A DNA stretch of 64,000 bases from Streptomyces sp. CG1 (GCF_041080625.1 NZ_CP163518.1:8673501-8737500), one strand, 5' to 3'; numbered from the stretch's first letter, positions 1 to 9,666 are shown. Translations and numbers: made by a program. Notes: generated by a model not told the origin, from the sequence alone.

Positions 1-538
1 CGTCGGGCTCACCGCCATTGGCCCGGGCCACCCGCTCGTACAGGTCCAGCCAGTCGTCCAGGCCCGGCACCGCCGGATACCAGGTCATCGCCGCGTAGTC
101 CGCGTCGCGTACGGCGATGAACCCGCCCGGCTTCGTCACCCGGCGCATCTCGCGCAGTGCCTGCACCGGGTCACCGACGTGCTGCAGCACCTGGTGGGCG
201 TGGACCACACAGAACGTGTCGTCGGGATAGTCCAGCGCGTGGACGTCGGCGACCGCGAAGTCCACGTTGGTCAGACCGCGCCCGGCGGCGGTGGCCCGTG
301 CCGGGTCCAGGATGCCGGGCGCGTGGTCGACGCCGGTGACCCGGCCGTCCGGTACCAGCTCCGCCAGGTCGGCGGTGATGGTGCCCGGCCCGCAGCCGAT
401 GTCCAGGATCTTCATGTGCGGCTTCAGGGAGCCGAGCAGATAGGCCGCGGAGTTGGCGGCGGTCCGCCAGGTGTGCGAACGCAGCACCGACTCGTGGTGC
501 CCGTGTGTGTAGACGGCGGTCTCCTGTGCTTTCGGCAT
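1..538 (-). CDS. Class I SAM-dependent methyltransferase (3' end off the left edge)
   Basis: The gene reads leftward from an ATG at 536-538 and runs off position 1, so 179 residues are visible and the C-terminus is missing. The motif I glycine loop (ILDIGCGPGT) lies near residues 45-54 and the acidic end of strand 2 (VTGVDHAPG) follows. Further on are the DVHALDYPDDTF and LQHVGDP segments typical of the Methyltransf_11/UbiE-like group, then the post-motif KPGGF loop. This indicates a soluble small-molecule methyltransferase; the substrate cannot be told. It is divergent from the histidine phosphatase at 722, with a short A+T-richer intergenic stretch around 595-640 that probably holds both promoters. 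Confidence 0.85.
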   Translation of the reverse strand, partial: MPKAQETAVYTHGHHESVLRSHTWRTAANSAAYLLGSLKPHMKILDIGCGPGTITADLAELVPDGRVTGVDHAPGILDPARATAAGRGLTNVDFAVADVHALDYPDDTFCVVHAHQVLQHVGDPVQALREMRRVTKPGGFIAVRDADYAAMTWYPAVPGLDDWLDLYERVARANGGEPD

Positions 539-721
539 GGCTGTTCCCCTTCACCCTCGTCTCCGCTGGTACGCATCACCGTACGCGCGCATGCCGAATA
601 ATGAGATCAGCGTCTTGCATATTGGATAAGTGGGGCCGTGCGGTGGCCGGTTACTCTGAGGTGCCCGTTTCTTGTGCCTGTCTGCGCCGGGCGCCCGGCC
701 GGCGCGTAAGGAGACCCCCGG

Positions 722-1378
722 ATGCGCCTCCTCCTCGTCCGTCACGGTGAGACCCCGTCCAACGTGGACCACCTGCTGGACACCGCCGTGCCCGGTCCCG
801 GGCTGACCCCGCTCGGCGCGGCACAGGCAGCCGCACTGCCCGAGGCGCTCGCCGGGGAGGACATCGAGGCCCTCTACGTCTCCACGATGCTGCGCACCCA
901 GCTCACCGCCGCCCCGCTGGCCGCAGCCCGGGGCCTCGAGACGACCGTCCGCGACGGCATACGCGAGGTGTCCGCCGGCGACCTGGAGATGCTGCCCGGG
1001 GAGTCCCCCGAGGGACGGGAGTACATGCGCACGGTGTTCGCGTGGGCCGCCGGCGACACCGCGCAGCGCATCCCCGGCGGGGAGAGCGGCGAAGAGGCCC
1101 TCGCCCGGTACGACGCCGTGATCGCGGAAGCCGCCGCGAGCGGCGCCGCCGCCGTCGCCCTGGTCAGCCACGGTGCCGCGATCCGCCTGTGGACCGCCGC
1201 CCGCGCCGACAACGTCGACGTCGCCTTCGCCGCCGCCCACCCCCTGCGGAACACCGGCGTGGTCGTCCTGGAGGGCTCGCCGTCCGACGGCTGGAAGGTC
1301 CTGTCCTGGGACAGTGCCACGGTGGAACCGGCGGGCGAGACCGGCCCGACGGGGGAGCCGGTGGAGACGGCGCAGTAG
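722..1378 (+). CDS. Histidine phosphatase family protein (phosphoglycerate mutase-like)
   Basis: A 218-residue protein starting with the signature LVRHGET (residues 4-10), whose His carries the phosphate intermediate. A second Arg-bearing segment (STMLRTQ, about residue 58) and the C-terminal SHGAAIR (about residue 150) supply the other phosphate-pocket residues of the family. An AGGAG site about 10 bases upstream supports the ATG. The last 15 or so residues are a poorly conserved tail. Substrate is unknown: family members act on phosphoglycerate, sugar phosphates, alpha-ribazole phosphate or phosphoproteins. It stands alone between a divergent methyltransferase and the ABC-F gene 72 bases downstream. 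Confidence 0.88.
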   Translation: MRLLLVRHGETPSNVDHLLDTAVPGPGLTPLGAAQAAALPEALAGEDIEALYVSTMLRTQLTAAPLAAARGLETTVRDGIREVSAGDLEMLPGESPEGREYMRTVFAWAAGDTAQRIPGGESGEEALARYDAVIAEAAASGAAAVALVSHGAAIRLWTAARADNVDVAFAAAHPLRNTGVVVLEGSPSDGWKVLSWDSATVEPAGETGPTGEPVETAQ

Positions 1379-1450
1379 CAGCCGGTTGCTCACGGACCCG
1401 GCACATAAGCGTTTGCCCCGGCACCGGCCGTCCCCGCAGAATGCCTGCCC

Positions 1451-3070
<1,620 letters not shown>

Positions 3071-3168
3071 CGCCTGTGCCGAGCCGGGCCGATTACATGC
3101 GCAGGCCCGGGAACCCGGATGTTCGTACAGTGGACTCAGGAACACGGACACGACGAGCGGGGCACCAC

Positions 3169-3426
3169 ATGACCGGAGTCGATCCCAGCCGACTGGACGA
3201 CCAGCAGCTCATGAAGGAGCTGGAGACGATCCACCGCACGCGCCACGACACCCTCCTGTACGGCTCGAACGACGCGCTGCGGACCCACAACGAGCGCATG
3301 GCGCAGCTGGAGGGCGAGTATCTGCGCCGCAACCCGCGCCGTCTGGTCAGCGCGGGCCGCACCCGGGAGGGTGCCCGGGACCGGCGGTGCGGCGAGGAGG
3401 CCGCTCCGGAGGCCTCCGGCACCTGA
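3169..3426 (+). CDS. Small conserved actinobacterial protein (DUF6158-like)
   Basis: An 85-residue acidic-basic helical protein beginning MTGVDPSRLDD, with LMKELETIHRTRHDTLL and a conserved-looking HNERMAQLEGEYLRR stretch. It resembles the short Streptomyces family annotated DUF6158, recognised from memory. The ATG at 3169 follows a GAGCGGGGC stretch that may serve as a weak ribosome site. There is no signal peptide or membrane segment. The C-terminal 25 residues (rich in Arg, Glu and Ala) look disordered. Function unknown. Confidence 0.7.
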   Translation: MTGVDPSRLDDQQLMKELETIHRTRHDTLLYGSNDALRTHNERMAQLEGEYLRRNPRRLVSAGRTREGARDRRCGEEAAPEASGT

Positions 3427-3457
3427 ATTCACACCGTCCCGGTCGCTCGGTCCCGGC

Positions 3458-3847
3458 TCACCGGCCGCCCGCCAGCGCCTCGGCCAGCTGCTGCACGTTC
3501 TCGTAGCGCGCCGAGTGCGGCAGCCGCGCCACCCCGTCGGTCAGCGCGCCCGGCGCGTTCCGCCGACGCAGCATGCGGGCCAGGTCACGCGCGGTCGCCG
3601 GGAAGCAGCCGCGGCTCAGGGTCCGGGCCAGCTCCGCCCGCATCCGCTCCAGCGAGGCCGGCGAACCCAGACCGCCCACGGGCCCGCTCCACACCTCCGG
3701 GTCGTCGTCGGCGGCCGGTTCCGGATCGTGCCACTCCTCCACGCGCGTCGGATGCCGGGACCTCAGCAGGTCCTTCAGCTCGTGCTTCATCTCTTCGTCC
3801 CGGTGAACGCTCAGCCGGTCACTGCCTCGCTGCATGTCTGCCTCCAC
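3458..3847 (-). CDS. DUF2795-domain protein
   Basis: A leftward gene of up to 129 residues. The core from about residue 9 (SDRLSVHRDEEMKHEL) and the central RHPTRVEEWHDPEP match the Streptomyces group of DUF2795 proteins. The C-terminal half (ARLPHSARYENVQQLAEAL) is the small helical DUF2795 fold. A second ATG at 3835 (MQRGSDR) may be the true start, because the family usually begins MQRGSDR. It converges on the small gene ending at 3426, with 31 bases between the stops. Function unknown; cytosolic. Confidence 0.75.
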   Translation of the reverse strand: MEADMQRGSDRLSVHRDEEMKHELKDLLRSRHPTRVEEWHDPEPAADDDPEVWSGPVGGLGSPASLERMRAELARTLSRGCFPATARDLARMLRRRNAPGALTDGVARLPHSARYENVQQLAEALAGGR

Positions 3848-4311
3848 AGGGGACTCGTCCTTGCCCGGTCCTTGCCCGGCAGGAACTCCTGCACCTTCGC
3901 CGACCCGGCCCTCGCCTCCCGGCCCGGCACCTACCGAGTCACCTGCTCAGGGGACGGAAAACCTCGGAGGCCGCCCTGCGGTGCGGCGGGGGCCGGGGCC
4001 GGGGCCGGGGTCGTATGGCGCGCTGCGGGGTCTCACAGCGTGGTACGAGGCCGTACGGCGCGATGCGCGACCGGCGCGGGCGGTGTGTCACCCGCCCGGC
4101 CGCCCGTGTCCCGCGAATGGGGTCCGGCCGCGCGCGCCGCGGCGCCGTGGGGGCTGTGATGGCAGCGAGGGCACACCCCGTGCCCCGTACGCGTGACGTC
4201 GCCCGGCAGGGCCGCCGCACCGCCGTACCGGTGCCCGACGCACTGCCGTAGCGGCGTCCGGCGTAGCAACACCGCCGACCGTCCCGCCACGCCCGCCTAG
4301 GAGCCCCTCCC
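3848..4311. other. 464-base intergenic region with G-rich hexanucleotide repeat
   Basis: No convincing gene. Short open frames here have no ribosome site and no recognisable protein. The only clear structure is a run of four G-tracts separated by CC at 3988-4010. The region separates the leftward DUF2795 gene from the rightward surface-protein gene, so both promoters should lie inside it. Confidence 0.6.
3988..4010 (+). repeat. (GGGGCC)n tract, potential G-quadruplex
   Basis: Four tracts of four or five G separated by CC on the + strand, matching the simplest intramolecular G-quadruplex pattern. It lies about 300 bases upstream of the repeat-protein start at 4312 and about 140 bases upstream of the DUF2795 start at 3847. 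Folding is predicted from the pattern only. Confidence 0.6.
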
Positions 4312-5334
4312 ATGCGCCGCACCGTCCGTGCCCTGTCCGTCGCCTTCGTCGCCGGTGCCGCGCTCGCCCTGGCCGGGCCCGTCGCGTCCGCGGCCGAGAC
4401 CGGCCCCGGCACTGCGTCCCCGACCCGGACCGCCGCCCCAGACGGCGTCCCAGGCCCGTGCGCCGCGCCGCAGCGGTGCGGCGCGGCCCAGGACACGAGC
4501 CGCACCCTGTGCCGGGACGGTGAGCCCTGCCAGGACGGCACCGGCTGCCGCAGGGGGGAGTCCTGCCCGGGGCGGGGTGATGTGGGGCCGGGTGGTGCGG
4601 GCCTGGATGGTGTGGGGCCAGGCGGTGTGGGGCCAGGCGGTGTGGGTCCGGCTGGTGGGGGTCTGGACGGTGTGGGCTCGGGTGGTGTGGGCTCGGGTGG
4701 TGCGGGCTCGGGTGGTGTGGGTTCGGGTGGTGTGGGGCCGAGTGGTGCGGGCTCGGGTGGTGTGGGTTCGGGTGGTGTGGGTCCGGGTGGTGTGGGTCTG
4801 GACGGGGTGAGCCCGGGTGGTGCGGGCTCGCGTGGTGCGGGCTCGGGTGGTGTGGCGCCGGGTGGTGCGGGCCTGGATGGCGTGGGCTCGGGTGGTGTGG
4901 GTCCGGGCGGCGCGGGTTTGGACGGTGGGGGGTCGGGCGGTGCGGCCTGTAAGGGGGGCGGGCCGTGCCAGGGGGGCGGGGGCTGCAGGCCGGGCGAGTC
5001 ATGCCAGGGCGACAGCCATGAGTGCATCGGCGGTGGAGCCTGCCACGGTGACAGCCACGGGTGCACCGGCACCATGGCATGCCCCGACGACAGCCACGCC
5101 TGCAGGCACCCCGGCGACCGGCAGGGCAACGGTACCGACGGATGCGACCCGGGCACCTCGGAGCACCCGCCGCCCGCGGAGCACGGAGTCGAGGCCGGCG
5201 GCGGAGGCAGTTTCACCGACTCGGTCCCCGCCCTCGCGGCCGGAGCCGCCTGCATGGCCGCGGCCTGCGGCGGAGCCGGTTACCGGCTCTACGGCCGCCG
5301 GCGCGCCACGGGAGGCCGGCCCACGGACATGTGA
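4312..5334 (+). CDS. Secreted, membrane-anchored silk/elastin-like repeat protein with Cys-rich flanks
   Basis: A 340-residue protein. Residues 1-28 are a signal peptide (MRRTVRALS, a hydrophobic core, then an ASA cleavage site). Residues about 45-90 are Cys-rich. Residues about 92-212 are some two dozen pentapeptides of the form [V/A]-G-[S/P]-G-G with LDG variants. A second Cys-rich block follows (C roughly every 5-6 residues, including repeated GDSH). A hydrophobic helix with Cys (about 300-325) and a short basic tail end the protein. This layout indicates an exported protein held in the membrane with an extended flexible stalk. No LPxTG/LAxTG sorting motif is present. The pentapeptides resemble GPGGX silk and elastin-type repeats, but no homologue is recognised. 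Cysteines probably form disulfides outside the cell. Confidence 0.7.
   Translation: MRRTVRALSVAFVAGAALALAGPVASAAETGPGTASPTRTAAPDGVPGPCAAPQRCGAAQDTSRTLCRDGEPCQDGTGCRRGESCPGRGDVGPGGAGLDGVGPGGVGPGGVGPAGGGLDGVGSGGVGSGGAGSGGVGSGGVGPSGAGSGGVGSGGVGPGGVGLDGVSPGGAGSRGAGSGGVAPGGAGLDGVGSGGVGPGGAGLDGGGSGGAACKGGGPCQGGGGCRPGESCQGDSHECIGGGACHGDSHGCTGTMACPDDSHACRHPGDRQGNGTDGCDPGTSEHPPPAEHGVEAGGGGSFTDSVPALAAGAACMAAACGGAGYRLYGRRRATGGRPTDM
4580..4945 (+). repeat. 15-bp coding minisatellite (GGTGGTGTGGGCTCG-type units)
   Basis: Tandem, imperfect 15-base units encode the pentapeptide stalk of the surface protein. Because the unit is a multiple of three, all copies stay in frame, and the repeat keeps several other frames open too. 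Copies differ mainly at the third unit residue (S, P or LD), with some GTG/GCG swaps, which suggests expansion by slippage or unequal exchange. Confidence 0.85.
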
Positions 5335-5544
5335 CCGGGCAACGCAGGCCACTCCCATGACGGGCCGCCCGGTGGGTACACACCCTCACGAGAACACCGG
5401 CAGCCGGACCCCACACCAACCGACACCACAGGCCACGCCCCCCGTCAGGAACACACACCACACAGCAGCCCACGACAACACAGCCCGCCCCGGCCGACCC
5501 GGCCCGGACCGGCGGCACCCGGCACCAGGACTGCGGAGGCGGAC

Positions 5545-6801
5545 ATGCGGCGGACGGACCCCGAGGGCCACGGCCCGGTCCGCTACGGCCCACCCCTGCC
5601 CGACGACGGCCTCCCCGTACTCCCCGACCTCACCGCCGTGCTCTCCGCCGCGGCGAGCCGCGGCGGCGCCCAGCCCGTCGGCGGCGCCCCCGCCCTCCTC
5701 GAAGCGGCCTGCGGCTACTGGACCCGGCGCGGACTGCCCACCGTCCCCGACCACGTGGCCGCCGGCCCCGGCGCCCCCGCGCTGCTGCTCGCCGTCACCG
5801 CCGCGCTCGCCGGCGACGGCGCCGACGTCCTCGTCCCCCGCCCCTGTGCCGCCTGGTGGGCGCCGTACGCCCGGCTGCTCGGCCGGCCCGTCTTCCACGT
5901 GCCCACTCCCGCCGAGAGCGGCGGCGTGCCCGACCCCTACGCCCTGCTGGAGACCGTCCGCCGGGTCCGCGCCGAGGGCGGCGAACCCCGGCTGCTCGTG
6001 CTCTCCGTCGCCGACGACCCCACCGCCACCGTCGCCCCGCCCGAACTGCTGCACGAGACCGTCGAGGCCGCCACGGCCGAAGGCCTCCACCTGGTCAGCG
6101 ACGAGACCTGGCGCGACACCCTGCACCACCCGCACGACACCGTCCTGCTCAGCCCCGCCGAGATGCGCCCCGACCAGGTCACCGTCGTCACCGACCTCGC
6201 CGGATCCCTGCTGCCCCCCGGCTGGCCCGCCGCCGTCGCCCGCTTCCCGGCCACCGATCCCGGACGACACCTCCACGCGCGCGTGCTCGACATCCTCACC
6301 GCGCTCGGTGCCCGCATCGCCGCACCCGTCGCCGCGGCCGCCGGCTACGCCCTCGACGAACCCCCGCCCCTCACCGAGCGCCGCGAGGCCGCCGTACGGC
6401 TGCACGCGCGCGTGGCCGCCGCCGCACACGCCGCCGTCGTCGCCGCCGGCGGGCTCGTCCGCCCCCCGCAGGCCGGCCGCCACCTGTACGCCGACCTCGG
6501 CCCGCTGCGCGAACCCCTCGCCGCCCAAGGCGTCGGCGACGCACAGGAGTTGGAGGACCTGCTCACCGCCCGGCTCGGCATGCCCGCACCGGGCGGCCAT
6601 CGCTTCGGCGACGACCTCGGGGCACTGCGCGTACGACTCGCCACGGGCCCCCTGCTCGGCGCAACGGACGAGGAACGCGCGGAATGCCTCACCTCACCCG
6701 CACCGTTGGAACTGCCACACGTGCAAGGCGCGTTGACCTCCTTGACGTCGGTCCTCGACGATCTCCGCGACGACGCTCAGCGATGGGAGCCTCCTCGATG
6801 A
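5545..6801 (+). CDS. PLP aminotransferase-fold protein lacking the catalytic lysine
   Basis: A 418-residue protein of class I/II aminotransferase layout: PLTAVL-type N-terminus, GAPALL strand, SVADDPTATV in place of the NPxNPTG loop, SDETWRDTL in place of the DExY motif, then VVTDLAGSLLPPGW where SKxxxxxGxRxG is expected. The pyridine-binding Asp is kept (SDE). The Asn of NPxNPTG is Asp, the Tyr is Trp, and neither the Schiff-base Lys nor the GxRxG Arg is visible. It is therefore probably a pseudoenzyme or has a changed chemistry. The stop overlaps the next start by ATGA, so it is translationally coupled to the metallo-hydrolase. GC and codon use match the neighbours, so it does not look like a decayed gene. 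Confidence 0.75.
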   Translation: MRRTDPEGHGPVRYGPPLPDDGLPVLPDLTAVLSAAASRGGAQPVGGAPALLEAACGYWTRRGLPTVPDHVAAGPGAPALLLAVTAALAGDGADVLVPRPCAAWWAPYARLLGRPVFHVPTPAESGGVPDPYALLETVRRVRAEGGEPRLLVLSVADDPTATVAPPELLHETVEAATAEGLHLVSDETWRDTLHHPHDTVLLSPAEMRPDQVTVVTDLAGSLLPPGWPAAVARFPATDPGRHLHARVLDILTALGARIAAPVAAAAGYALDEPPPLTERREAAVRLHARVAAAAHAAVVAAGGLVRPPQAGRHLYADLGPLREPLAAQGVGDAQELEDLLTARLGMPAPGGHRFGDDLGALRVRLATGPLLGATDEERAECLTSPAPLELPHVQGALTSLTSVLDDLRDDAQRWEPPR

Positions 6802-8069
6802 CGCAGCAGACGCATGAGCCCGAGGCACACGAGCCAGAGACATATGAGCCTGCGACGTACGAGCCCGAGACCTACGAGCCCGAGACCTACGAGTCCGAGA
6901 CCTACGAGCCCGGATCGGCAACGACCACCACGACCGCCACGACGACTTCGACGGCCACGACGACTGCGACGGCCACGTCGGCCACGGCCGCACCGACCCG
7001 CATCACCCTCGCCCCCGCCCCCTCGGCACCCCCTTTCCCGCCGCTGGCCGAGCCCCGTCCGCTCGGCGAACACCGCGTGTGGCCACGGACGTTCCACGAC
7101 CGGCTCACCGCCCCGCTGCCCGGCCTCAAGGCCCTCGCCCGCTTCGCCCGCGAAGGCGCCGTACGCCCCGGTCCCGAAGGCCTCGCCGGCATCCCGCGGC
7201 TGCCCTGCGCACCCGCCCCGCTGCCCCGCGTCGACCCCCGGACCCTCGCCGTCACCTGGGCCGGACACGCCAGTTGGGTCGTCCGGATCGGCGGCCTGAC
7301 CGTCCTGACCGACCCCGTCTGGTCCCGCCGCATCCTCGGCACCCCGGCCCGCATCACCCCCGTAGGCGTCCCCTGGGACACCCTGCCGCGCATCGACGCC
7401 GTCGTCATCAGCCACAACCACTACGACCACCTCGACGCCCCCACCCTGCGCCGACTCCCGCGGGACACCCCGGTGTTCGCACCGGCCGGCCTCGGCCGCT
7501 GGTTCCGCCGCCGCCGCTTCACCCATGTCACCGAGCTGGACTGGTGGGAGGGCGCCGAACTGCATCCAAGGGGCGGCGCCGCAGGCGCCCCGGCCGAGGG
7601 CGGTGGCGGGCGACGGGCGGGCGTCCGCTTCGACTTCGTCCCCGCCCACCACTGGTCCAAGCGCACCCTCACCGACACCTGTCACAGCCTCTGGGGCGGC
7701 TGGGTCCTCACCGACGCCGACGGCCAGCGCCTCTACTTCGCCGGCGACACCGGCTACGGCCACTGGTTCTCCCGCATCGGCCGCCGCTACCCCGGCATCG
7801 ACCTCGCCCTCATGCCCATCGGCGCCTACGACCCCCGCTGGTGGCTCAGTGACGTCCACTGCGACCCCGAGGAAGCGGTCCAGGCCACCCTCGACGTAGG
7901 CGCCCGCCGTATGGCCCCCATGCACTGGGGCACCTTCATCCTCTCGGCAGAACCGGTCCTGGAGCCGCTCACGAGAGTGCGGGCGGCTTGGGAGAAGGCA
8001 GGACTGGAGGGGGAAGACCTGCTGGATCTTCCGGTCGGGGCCTCGAGAGTGCTGGAGCGGATTCCCTGA
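6798..8069 (+). CDS. Metallo-beta-lactamase-fold hydrolase, NAPE-PLD/UlaG-like
   Basis: A 423-residue enzyme. After about 50 low-complexity residues (repeats of ETYEP, then a Thr/Ala run), the conserved core begins near LGEHRVWPRTFHDR. It carries VTWAGHASWVV, ISHNHYDHLD (the HxHxDH zinc motif), FVPAHHWSKRT, FAGDTGYG and MHWGTFILS. These residues bind two metals and fit the N-acyl-phosphatidylethanolamine phospholipase D-like group of MBL hydrolases. Substrate in bacteria is unknown. The ATG at 6798 is chosen because GGGAG lies 8 bases before it and it overlaps the upstream stop (ATGA); an ATG at 6783 is a weaker alternative. The acidic EPETYEP repeats are unusual and poorly conserved-looking. 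Confidence 0.85.
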   Translation: MTQQTHEPEAHEPETYEPATYEPETYEPETYESETYEPGSATTTTTATTTSTATTTATATSATAAPTRITLAPAPSAPPFPPLAEPRPLGEHRVWPRTFHDRLTAPLPGLKALARFAREGAVRPGPEGLAGIPRLPCAPAPLPRVDPRTLAVTWAGHASWVVRIGGLTVLTDPVWSRRILGTPARITPVGVPWDTLPRIDAVVISHNHYDHLDAPTLRRLPRDTPVFAPAGLGRWFRRRRFTHVTELDWWEGAELHPRGGAAGAPAEGGGGRRAGVRFDFVPAHHWSKRTLTDTCHSLWGGWVLTDADGQRLYFAGDTGYGHWFSRIGRRYPGIDLALMPIGAYDPRWWLSDVHCDPEEAVQATLDVGARRMAPMHWGTFILSAEPVLEPLTRVRAAWEKAGLEGEDLLDLPVGASRVLERIP

Positions 8070-8086
8070 GGGGCGCGGGGAACTGC
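8070..8086 (+). repeat. Recurrent Streptomyces intergenic element (GGGGCGCGGGGAACTGC)
   Basis: Directly after the metallo-hydrolase stop lies GGGGCGCGGGGAACTGC. I recognise this string as one that recurs many times between genes in Streptomyces chromosomes, usually at 3' ends of genes. Only one copy is seen in this window. On the minus strand it is read into the end of the truncated DedA remnant, so it marks the deletion boundary. Confidence 0.55.
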
Positions 8087-8089
8087 AAC

Positions 8090-8370
8090 GGCGCTACCGA
8101 AGTCGCCGCACCACACTTGGCACGGTACAGCCCCAGCCAGTACAGCGCCGCATCCCCCAGGAACGCGGCGAGCGACGCCGTCACGAACACCAGAGCCGGC
8201 GAGAACGGCGCCGTCCGATGGAACGCCACCACCGCCGCCGAACTCACCAGCGCCCCGATCAGCATCAGGAGGAACAACGACGGGTAACCGAGCACCTGTT
8301 GCGTCGACTCCGGCGGTACGGTCGACGTGGAGGCGGCGGCGAGCGACGCCACGGAGGCCGGCCACTTCAC
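8090..8370 (-). pseudogene. DedA-family membrane protein remnant (N-terminal part only)
   Basis: The leftward frame starts with GTG at 8370 (MKWPASVAS), overlapping the upstream stop by GTGA. It carries the DedA-like stretch GYPSLFLLMLIGALVSSAAV and SLAAFLGDAALYWLG. A full DedA protein is about 200 residues; here the recognisable part stops after YWLG near 8140. The frame then runs into the intergenic repeat element and the 3' end of the opposing gene. A short internal segment (between IGALV and SSAAV) also seems lost compared with the family. I judge it a truncated pseudogene; the nominal 133-residue product would have only two or three membrane helices. Confidence 0.65.
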
Positions 8371-8973
8371 CGGGCGACCTCCAGCCGCACACTCTCCCCG
8401 TGGCCCAGCTTGTGCACGGCCACCCCCGGCGCCGCCACGGCCACCAGCCGTACGAACTCGTCACCAGGCGCATGGAACTCGTGCGGACGCACCGCGTCCA
8501 TCCCGACCGGCCAGTACGTCCCGTAGTGCACCGGCACCGCGGCCCGCGGCGCCAGCGCCCGCGCCGCCCGCTCCGCGTCCAGGTGCCCCGCCCTCCACCA
8601 CGTAGCCGGGCGCGGGCGAACGGTGCGGTCGGTCCCACCGGCAGCCGCCGCCCGTCGTGCAACGCCGGAACCACCCGTACCAGCAGCTCACCGATGCGCA
8701 GCTGTCGCAGCCGGCGCAGTCCCGGTACCGCCCGTGGTGCGCCCAGGGGTACGAGCAGGCGCGTGCCCGGGGCGAGAACGGCCGGCGAGGCAGATGAAGA
8801 TGGTCGGCGTGCAGATGCGAGACGAGGACCACGTCCGCGCGACGGGCCTCGGCCGGCGGCACGCCACCGCTGCGCCGTCGAAGACGGGCCAGCCGATGGG
8901 CGAACAGGGGATCGTTGAGCACCCGTGTGTTCGCGTCCCGCACCGTGCAGGTGGCGTGACCCCACCAGGTCAT
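8367..8973 (-). pseudogene. MBL-fold hydrolase pseudogene with frameshifts and deletions
   Basis: Pieces of one MBL hydrolase occur in different frames of the minus strand. ATG 8973 begins MTWWGHATCTV and continues to VSHLHADHLHLP (zinc motif) near 8790. The protein then continues in a second frame (LAPGTRLLVPLGAPRAVPG and VVPALHDGRRLPVGP). It ends in a third frame with AVPVHYGTYWPVGMDAVRP and LGHGESVRLEVAR, stopping at 8367. The central segment that should hold the GDTG motif is missing. The gene is therefore dead, although its stop still overlaps the DedA start (GTGA), showing the two were once an operon. Confidence 0.8.
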
Positions 8974-9069
8974 CTCCACCGGCACCCTCTTCGCCTCCTC
9001 CACGCGACTCCCCGAAGCCTGTGGGCAGGAGTAGGGTCTGCGACGAAACCCGGAGGTGAGGGGGACGCC

Positions 9070-9501
9070 ATGGGACAGCTGCCGGGTTCCTCCGACGCGC
9101 CCACGACGGTGCGGGTCACCGCGATCGCCAGCCTGACGCCGCTGGAGGAACTGGAAGCGGACCCGTTCCTCGTCGACTCCCGCAGCCAGCACGCCATGTG
9201 CGCCCGCTGGGCCGCCGAACGCGGCTACGTCATCGCCCGGGAACTTCTCGTCGGCGGACTCCGCTTCGACCACGGCGCACTGTGGGACGGCGTCCGGCCC
9301 GGCGTGGACGTCTTCGTCGCCCCCAGCATGCGCGTGCTCCGGCGGGCCCTGTCCTCGGTGGAGGCGTTCACCGCCGAGTGCGCGCGCCGCGGCGTACGCG
9401 TCGAGACCGTCGGCCGGGCCGAGCCGTCGTACGACGCCCAGATGAAGGCCCGTGTCCACCGCCGCCTGTCCATGCCGACGGCCGGCTACGACGGCCGCTG
9501 A
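9070..9501 (+). CDS. Conserved hypothetical protein, distantly serine-recombinase-N-domain-like
   Basis: A 143-residue protein with a strong GGAGGTGAG site before ATG 9070. The central part (SRSQHAMCARWAAERGYVIA, then DVFVAPSMRVLRRALSSVEA and AECARRGVRVETV) has the spacing of the resolvase/invertase N-terminal domain: Q...C..YA..GY, then D.lvv..l.Rl.R. No clear catalytic Ser-Arg arrangement and no DNA-binding C-terminal domain are present. It may be a catalytically dead relative used for other purposes; that is inference. Its first 25 residues look unstructured. Confidence 0.6.
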   Translation: MGQLPGSSDAPTTVRVTAIASLTPLEELEADPFLVDSRSQHAMCARWAAERGYVIARELLVGGLRFDHGALWDGVRPGVDVFVAPSMRVLRRALSSVEAFTAECARRGVRVETVGRAEPSYDAQMKARVHRRLSMPTAGYDGR

Positions 9502-9510
9502 CACCCCGTC

Positions 9511-9568
9511 CGAACCGACCCCGAACCGACCCCGAACCGACCCCGAACCGACCCCGAACCGAACCGAT
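9511..9568. repeat. 11-bp tandem repeat (CGAACCGACCC)
   Basis: At least four perfect consecutive copies of CGAACCGACCC, followed by degenerate copies, begin 9 bases after the stop of the preceding gene. It is non-coding. The unit is about one helical turn long. It sits at the left edge of a deleted segment, so it could have been a slippage or recombination site. Confidence 0.85.
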
Positions 9569-9666
9569 CCGGACCGACCTCGCCGGTATGACAAGGTGGC
9601 GGGCGGCCTGCCGGACCGACGAGGCGAGACGAGGTCCTCCCGGCAGAGGCGGCAGTCAGAAGTCAG

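Noticed and set aside
4580..4945. Possible CRISPR-like array
   Set aside because: The units are contiguous 15-base coding repeats without unique spacers and encode pentapeptides in frame.
4817..6736. Long + frame through the repeat protein and the aminotransferase-like gene
   Set aside because: It is a shifted reading of both genes (Arg/Pro/Thr-rich), and the 15-bp repeat keeps several frames open. The signal-peptide frame at 4312 is the credible one.
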